DNA of 34,110 bases. It comes from an uncultured Collinsella sp. (GTDB lineage: Bacteria > Actinomycetota > Coriobacteriia > Coriobacteriales > Coriobacteriaceae). Location: NCBI GenBank assembly GCA_958436995.1, contig CAUBMI010000017.1, positions 1 to 34,110 on the forward strand, written 5' to 3'. The position numbers and the translations under genes are program-made. The notes under the pieces were generated by a model that was not told where the DNA came from, did no database searches, and saw only the letters and a program-made list of their open reading frames with translations. Positions within the stretch are counted from its first letter, which is position 1. Each line of letters starts with the position of its first letter. This document shows positions 29,541 through 34,110 of the stretch, piece after piece.

Positions 29541-31691
29541 TTAGTACTGGCTCTCGTGCTTGCTAAAGAAGTCGAAGCGCGGGGGCAGCGGCTTCACGCG
29601 GTGCTCGCCGGGCTTCTCGCCCAGGCTCTCCACAAACTCGTCCGTGGAGGCAAAGATGTTGTCCCAGCTAAAGAAGGCGACCGGGTCGAAGTCAAAGTAC
29701 TCGCAGATGAGCTCGCAGCCGGCCGGCACAATGCCGTGCATGAGCACGGTCGCCACACGCAGTTCGGTAAAGGCGTCGACGAGGGCCTGCGTCATCGCGG
29801 CGTTTGCCTCGTTACCCTCGAGCTTGTTGGCGGCCTTGGAAGCGTCGCTCCAGCGCTTGTTGGCGGCGCGCAGGTAGTCGTCGCACACGGCAAGCGCGCG
29901 GTGCGTCTCGAACTTGTACATGGCCTGCTCAAAGGCGAGGGCTGCCTGCTGGGCGGCTTCGACCACGGTGTCAGAAGCGGCACCGGCGGGGATGCAGCCG
30001 TTGCGGTAGGGGCTCTCGTCGCCTTCCTTGACGGCGACGCCGTAGAAGCAGCTGCGGGCCAGACGGTTGAACACGCCGGTCAGCAGCGCGCTCTCCTTAA
30101 GGGCCGGGTCGATAACGCGCTTGTCGTCGCAGGCGCGTACCTCGTTGCCGTCCTTGTCCTTGCCGGTCACGCGGGTGTCGTATGCCTTGGGGCTAAAGCT
30201 CACTGGCTTTTCGGACAGGCCGAGCGACAGCCAGTGAGCGCGCATCTGCTCGCAGGTGTAGTGGTTGAGCAGGTCGTCTGCCGGCGGGGGAGGCGTCTGC
30301 GAGGACGAGCTGGCCTTTTTGCCCATGTAGAGCAGGTGGTAGCAGGCGCTGACGGTGCTCTGCGTAAGGTCCCAACCCAGGGCCTCCCACATGGCGGTTT
30401 GCGCGATGCAGTAGAAATAGATGTTGTCCTGACCGATAAACTGGTAGATCTGCGCGTCGTCAGAGCACCACCAGTCGCGCCAGTCGAGCGAGCTGTGCTG
30501 GTAGGTGGGCGCGGGGACCTGCGTGGAATCGGCGGCGGGCTCGCCCATGAGGGCGGCATCCTGGGCGGCGACGCCCTCGGTCACGCCGGCGGCCTTGGCA
30601 TCGCGTGCGAGCACGGTGCGAGTGTAGCTGATGGGCGCCCACAGGCTCTCGGGCCAGCACCAGCAGGTGACGTCGGTCACGCCGTCGACCTCGGGCACCG
30701 GAACGCCCCAGTCGATGTTGCCGGTGATGCGGAAGGGCACGAGCGCCTTGCCGCTGCGGAAGCGCACGCCGCCGTTGGCGAGCACCGCGTGGGCGTCGTC
30801 GCGCTCCTTCCAGCTGGGGAAGGTGACGGTAAAGCTGCTCTTGTTGCCCTCGGGCTCCAGCACGGTGTGCTCGGGGAGCTGGTCCTCGACGGCATCGAAG
30901 GCCTCGCGGAACTTGTTCTGGATGTAGAGCTGAGCCGGCAGCAGCCACTCCTCCATGGTCTTGGAGACCACGGAGCGAACCTGCGGGTTCTGGGCGAGCT
31001 TGGCGGTATAGGTCTTCATAAAGTCGAGGTAGGCCGGCAGGTCGAAGTAGAGGTTGTCGACCGGGCGCAGCTCGGGCACCTCGCCGGTGAGCTGGCTCTT
31101 GGGTGCGATAAGCTCCTCGGGCTCAAACTGGTGACCCAAGTCGCACTCGTCGGCGTACGCCTTCTCGGACTTGCAGCCCTGGATGGGGCAGCGGCCGATG
31201 ACCTGGCGGCCGTTGAGGAATGTGCCGGCCTTGGCGTCGTAGAACTGCAGCGTGGAGCGCTTGGAGATGGTGCCCTGCTCGTGCAGGCGCTCGATAATCT
31301 CGGCGGTAACCTCGTTGTGGATCTGGGCCGCCGGCTCAAGGCCCGAGCCGCCGTAGATGTCACAGCTGATGTTGTAGTTGTTGAGGGTCGCGGCCTGGCG
31401 GGAGTGATTGGACTCGACATACTCGCCGATGGACTTGTCGTAGCCTTCGTTCTCCTTGAGCTTGCGGTAGCTCTCCATGATGGGCGAGCCGTAGCAGTCG
31501 GTGCCCGAGGTGAAGATGACGTTCTCGCGGCCCAGGCGGTCGCGAAGGAAGCGGGCAAAGAAGTCGGCCGGGACAAAGACGCCGCCGACGTGGCCAAAGT
31601 GCAGGCCTTTGTTGCCGTAAGGCTCGCCGGCGGTAACGATGGCGCGGCGCGGCCAGCTGGGACGGTCGTTCATGGAGTATTTGGATGCCAT
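29541..31691 (-). CDS. metG: Methionyl-tRNA synthetase (class I), divergent active-site loop
   Basis: 716 residues from ATG 31691 (AAGGAG before it). Class I synthetase core: AGEPYGNKGLHFGHVGG, where HFGH (31-34) replaces HIGH; TSGTDCYGSP; a zinc-finger-like knuckle with C168, C173 and C183 followed by a His; and CWCWPESLWAPISYT in the core. At the expected KMSKS position (about residue 455) the text is MGKKASSSSQ, with Ser in place of the second Lys. A long Pro-containing insert (TPPPPADD) follows. The C-terminal helical domain has FDFFSKHE at its end. It would charge tRNA-Met in the cytosol; the altered KMSKS loop makes normal catalysis uncertain, so it may be a paralogue. First gene of the metG-rsmB operon. 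Confidence 0.8.
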   Translation of the reverse strand: MASKYSMNDRPSWPRRAIVTAGEPYGNKGLHFGHVGGVFVPADFFARFLRDRLGRENVIFTSGTDCYGSPIMESYRKLKENEGYDKSIGEYVESNHSRQAATLNNYNISCDIYGGSGLEPAAQIHNEVTAEIIERLHEQGTISKRSTLQFYDAKAGTFLNGRQVIGRCPIQGCKSEKAYADECDLGHQFEPEELIAPKSQLTGEVPELRPVDNLYFDLPAYLDFMKTYTAKLAQNPQVRSVVSKTMEEWLLPAQLYIQNKFREAFDAVEDQLPEHTVLEPEGNKSSFTVTFPSWKERDDAHAVLANGGVRFRSGKALVPFRITGNIDWGVPVPEVDGVTDVTCWCWPESLWAPISYTRTVLARDAKAAGVTEGVAAQDAALMGEPAADSTQVPAPTYQHSSLDWRDWWCSDDAQIYQFIGQDNIYFYCIAQTAMWEALGWDLTQSTVSACYHLLYMGKKASSSSQTPPPPADDLLNHYTCEQMRAHWLSLGLSEKPVSFSPKAYDTRVTGKDKDGNEVRACDDKRVIDPALKESALLTGVFNRLARSCFYGVAVKEGDESPYRNGCIPAGAASDTVVEAAQQAALAFEQAMYKFETHRALAVCDDYLRAANKRWSDASKAANKLEGNEANAAMTQALVDAFTELRVATVLMHGIVPAGCELICEYFDFDPVAFFSWDNIFASTDEFVESLGEKPGEHRVKPLPPRFDFFSKHESQY

Positions 31692-31809
31692 GGGACTCCT
31701 TCGCATATGGTGGGAGCGCGGCCGGGCGCAAGGCCTGGCGACGCGGTGGTCAATTCGTGCATATCATTCGACATTATCGCACATGCGGGCGGGTGCGTGG
31801 CAGGGGCGC

Positions 31810-31815
31810 TATCCT
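31810..31815 (+). promoter_or_regulatory. -10 box implying a leaderless mRNA
   Basis: TATCCT ends eight bases before the ATG at 31824, which has no Shine-Dalgarno sequence. A start six to eight bases on would place the ATG at or near the 5' end. Confidence 0.4.
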
Positions 31816-31823
31816 AAGATGCT

Positions 31824-32393
31824 ATGAATGAGATTTCCAACATACATGCGTTTGAGGACGAGGATTTTCTGCACGCCTGCTTTGTGTGGGGGATGGCAGT
31901 GCTTGGTGCATTTGCCGTGTGCCTGGTGCCGTTGTTTATGCTGCTGGGCGGGCCTGCGGACCTGGATGCTGCTGACGCGGGCGGCTGGACGGCGGTCTTG
32001 GGCTGGATAGTCGGCTTGGCGGTCGTCTCTGCGGCGTCGTTTGGTGTCCATGAGCTGGTGCATGCGGTGTTCTTTAAGCTGTTTGCGCCTGCTGGTGCTC
32101 GGGTGACCTTCGGAGCAAATCTCGAAACCTGCATGATTTACGCCTGCGCCGAGGACGTTGTGTATTCGCGCCGGCGGTACATGGCGGTTTGCCTGGCGCC
32201 GACGGTTATTGTGACGGCGGCGTTTGCCCTGGGGTTTACATGTTCGGGCTATCCGCTGCTGTGCTACCTGGCGGCCGGCTTGCATTTGTCGGGCTGTGTG
32301 GGCGATTGGTATTACGTGCGGACCATCCTGCGCGACCGTCGCATTGCCGCCTGCGAGGACACGTCCTTTGGCGTGCGTTTTTTCGCAAGGTAG
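31824..32393 (+). CDS. DUF3267-type membrane protein with HExxH motif
   Basis: 189 residues with four to five hydrophobic segments (about 22-42, 55-78, 110-133, 135-150). GVHELVHAVFF (about 73-83) holds HExxH, the zinc-binding motif of zincin/site-2-type peptidases; this fits the DUF3267 family of putative membrane metallopeptidases. A third ligand is not obvious. It may be an intramembrane or membrane-associated protease, target unknown. There is no ribosome site before the ATG, and a -10-like TATCCT lies directly upstream (leaderless candidate). The queH start is 37 bases after its stop, so read-through into the queuosine genes is likely. Confidence 0.8.
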   Translation: MNEISNIHAFEDEDFLHACFVWGMAVLGAFAVCLVPLFMLLGGPADLDAADAGGWTAVLGWIVGLAVVSAASFGVHELVHAVFFKLFAPAGARVTFGANLETCMIYACAEDVVYSRRRYMAVCLAPTVIVTAAFALGFTCSGYPLLCYLAAGLHLSGCVGDWYYVRTILRDRRIAACEDTSFGVRFFAR

Positions 32394-32430
32394 TCTTTTT
32401 GGGATGATTTTTCTGGGAGAGGAGATGTCC

Positions 32431-33006
32431 ATGAAGCCGCTGCTGCTGCATGCGTGCTGTGCGCCGTGCTCGCTTGAGCCGGTCCGCCTGCTGCGCGAGG
32501 AGGGGTTTGAGCCCACGATTTGCTGGACCAACCCCAATATTCAGCCGCGCGATGAATGGCAGCGTCGCCTGGACGAGCTGCGCCGGTGGTGTGCCGACGG
32601 CGGCATCGAGCTCATTGAGGCAAGCGAGGATCGCGAGCGCTGGGAGGCCGGCGTGGCCCCGCTGGGTGCCGATCGGCCCCGTCGCTGTCGCGCGTGCTAT
32701 GCCCTGCGTCTGGCCGAGGCGTGCCGCGTGGCCCAGGAGCACGGGTTTGAGTTTGTGGGCACGACGCTCGCCGTCTCGCCGTATCAGCTGTTCGATACCT
32801 GTAATGACGTGCTTGAGCGCTTGGCAGCGGCACATGGGCTCACCCCGGTCATTCGCGATTTTCGCCCGTATTACCCCGAGGCCACGCGTCGTTCGCGTGA
32901 GCTGGGCATGTATCGGCAGAACTACTGTGGTTGCCGCTTCTCGGCCGTCGAGGCGGCCATGGACCGCGCCCGCATCCGCGACGAGCGTAAAGCCGCCAAA
33001 AAGTAG
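32431..33006 (+). CDS. queH: Epoxyqueuosine reductase QueH
   Basis: 191 residues from ATG 32431; GGGAGAGGAG ends six bases before it. The ATG at 32425 touches the ribosome site and the longer frame back to 32224 overlaps the previous gene. QueH (DUF208) reduces epoxyqueuosine to queuosine in tRNA, the last step of the pathway, replacing QueG. Its cysteines are all present: HACCAPCS (C9, C10, C13), CRACYALRL (C86, C89) and YCGCRFS (C166, C168). These hold a 4Fe-4S cluster and an adjacent metal or disulfide site in the family. It sits 64 bases before queA, the preceding pathway enzyme, confirming context. Confidence 0.94.
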   Translation: MKPLLLHACCAPCSLEPVRLLREEGFEPTICWTNPNIQPRDEWQRRLDELRRWCADGGIELIEASEDRERWEAGVAPLGADRPRRCRACYALRLAEACRVAQEHGFEFVGTTLAVSPYQLFDTCNDVLERLAAAHGLTPVIRDFRPYYPEATRRSRELGMYRQNYCGCRFSAVEAAMDRARIRDERKAAKK

Positions 33007-33070
33007 TTCATTTGGGACGTTAGCCTGCTAGGATGTAGAGCGGACTTTAGCTATATAAGGAGAATCCGAC

Positions 33071-34110
33071 GTGTCTATGCGTACCGATGATTTTGACTAT
33101 AACCTTCCTGAGGAACTGATTGCCCAGGCTCCTGCCGAGCCGCGTGACTCCTGCCGCCTGCTGGTGGTGGATCGCAAAGGCTCCCAGGCAGGAACGCCGC
33201 TGGAGCATGGCGGCACCGTTGAGCACCGTATCTTCCGCGACATCATCGACTATATCGAGCCGGGCGATGTACTCGTCATCAACAAGACGCGCGTGATGCC
33301 GGCCCGCCTGATCGGTCGCAAGGCAGGCTCGGGCGGCGTGGTCGAGACGCTGCTGCTCAAGCGCCGTGAGGATGTTGACCCGCTAGGTCACGTTTGGGAG
33401 TGCTTGGTCAAGCCGGGCAAGCGCCTAAAGCCCGGCGCTCAGATTGAGTATCGCGCCGGTGGCGCCCATGCACCCGAGGGGGCTCCCGTGGTGCTGACAG
33501 CCGAGGTCGTCGACTTTGTCACCGATAGCCGCGGCGGCCGTCTGGTGCGCTTTGAGCCGGCCGGTTGCAATGCCGCCGGCGAGCCGCGCACGCTCGACGA
33601 GGCTATTCACGCCGCCGGTCACGTGCCGCTGCCGCCCTACATTACCGATTACGAGGGCGACCCCGAGAAGTACCAGACCGTCTACGCCATGAAGGAGGAG
33701 CACTCGGCTGCCGCTCCCACGGCGGGTCTGCACTTTACGCCCGAGCTCATGGCGGCTATCGAGGCCAAGGGTGCGAAGTTTGCCGCCGTCGAGCTCGAGG
33801 TGGGCATCGATACCTTCCGCTTGGTGGAGGAGGACGACCCTACGCAGCACGTCATGCACACCGAGCGCTACCACGTGTCGCAGGAGGTTGTCGACGCCGT
33901 GCATAAGGCGAAGGCCGAGGGTCATCGTGTGATCGCCGTCGGCACCACCGCGGTGCGCTCGCTCGAGAGTGCGTTTGACGCGGACGCGCCGGTGTCCGAT
34001 CCGGCTGTGACGGCGCGCTATTTTGAAGGCCGTGAGGACGGCGCCGACACGCTCGGCCGCGGTGACATCGTGGTGCGCGAGAACGCGACGACGCAGCTCT
34101 ACCTCATGCC
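33071..34110 (+). CDS. queA: S-adenosylmethionine:tRNA ribosyltransferase-isomerase QueA (3' truncated by window)
   Basis: The open frame runs from GTG 33071 (AAGGAG eight bases before) to the window end, 346 codons; ATG 33077 is the alternative but is 14 bases from the ribosome site. QueA transfers the ribosyl part of SAM to preQ1 in the anticodon wobble base, making epoxyqueuosine. Family text: FDYNLPEELIAQAPAEPRD at the N-terminus, DVLVINKTRVMPARLIGRK, EEHSAAAPTAGLHFTPEL, and TERYHVSQEVVDAV. A family length near 350-390 suggests few residues are missing. TGCTAGGAT (33026-33034) is a promoter candidate, so queA may have its own start in addition to read-through from queH. Confidence 0.94.
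   Translation, partial: MSMRTDDFDYNLPEELIAQAPAEPRDSCRLLVVDRKGSQAGTPLEHGGTVEHRIFRDIIDYIEPGDVLVINKTRVMPARLIGRKAGSGGVVETLLLKRREDVDPLGHVWECLVKPGKRLKPGAQIEYRAGGAHAPEGAPVVLTAEVVDFVTDSRGGRLVRFEPAGCNAAGEPRTLDEAIHAAGHVPLPPYITDYEGDPEKYQTVYAMKEEHSAAAPTAGLHFTPELMAAIEAKGAKFAAVELEVGIDTFRLVEEDDPTQHVMHTERYHVSQEVVDAVHKAKAEGHRVIAVGTTAVRSLESAFDADAPVSDPAVTARYFEGREDGADTLGRGDIVVRENATTQLYLM

Noticed and set aside
28626..31817. 1063-codon open frame on the plus strand
   Set aside because: Antisense shadow of the methyltransferase and methionyl-tRNA synthetase genes; composition is Gly/Val/Ala-rich with no fold, a normal effect of GC-rich codons opposite.

Overview
The window looks like a chromosomal segment of a gut Coriobacteriia, most likely Collinsella or a close relative (Actinomycetota). 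This is inferred from the high-GC codon use, the strong AAGGAGG-type ribosome sites, the Firmicutes-like gene repertoire (class III fructose-bisphosphatase, DegV, GtrA, C69 dipeptidase, QueH) and LADTG/low-complexity surface proteins. No rRNA, tRNA or CRISPR was seen, and no phage genes. About 33 genes are called, including two small ones below 60 codons and one domain that is out of frame.

Layout. 1-641 is the end of formate-tetrahydrofolate ligase. 819-4605 holds a membrane protein with a heptad-repeat tail, a CDF metal transporter and a double zinc-ribbon protein. 4722-8065 is an accessory stretch, part of it visibly poorer in GC: a small protein whose SHOCT tail is out of frame, a possible 30-residue peptide gene, an ADP-ribosylglycohydrolase with a small partner, a HicA/HicB toxin-antitoxin pair and a PH-like protein. 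8237-11612 encodes a Tat-exported PI-PLC-type surface enzyme and a lipoprotein. 11613-12065 is intergenic, with a short direct repeat and strong secondary structure. 12066-13561 is a two-gene folate operon (cyclodeaminase/cyclohydrolase-like protein and FolD). It is followed by a 239-bp element with terminal inverted repeats that resembles a MITE, then a C69 dipeptidase, a phasin-like protein and an ABC1/UbiB kinase.

17805-22517 is the most striking block: a promoter, a cobalamin riboswitch, and two abutting genes for secreted or membrane-anchored proteins with three and one DUF4430 domains, closed by a strong terminator. DUF4430 is the fold family of the C-terminal domain of animal transcobalamin/intrinsic factor. 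The block therefore reads as a B12-controlled cell-surface system, possibly for corrinoid capture.

22617-34110 is mostly housekeeping: two GtrA paralogues, class III fructose-1,6-bisphosphatase and divergent DegV with several dyads between them, a conserved protein of unknown function, a 56-residue membrane protein, an RsmB/NOP-type rRNA methyltransferase behind a divergent methionyl-tRNA synthetase, a DUF3267 zincin-like membrane protein, and queH-queA for queuosine synthesis.

Functional links. Fhs, the cyclohydrolase-like protein and FolD form a one-carbon folate route. In this FolD the two residues needed for cyclohydrolase activity are replaced, so the neighbouring gene probably supplies that step.
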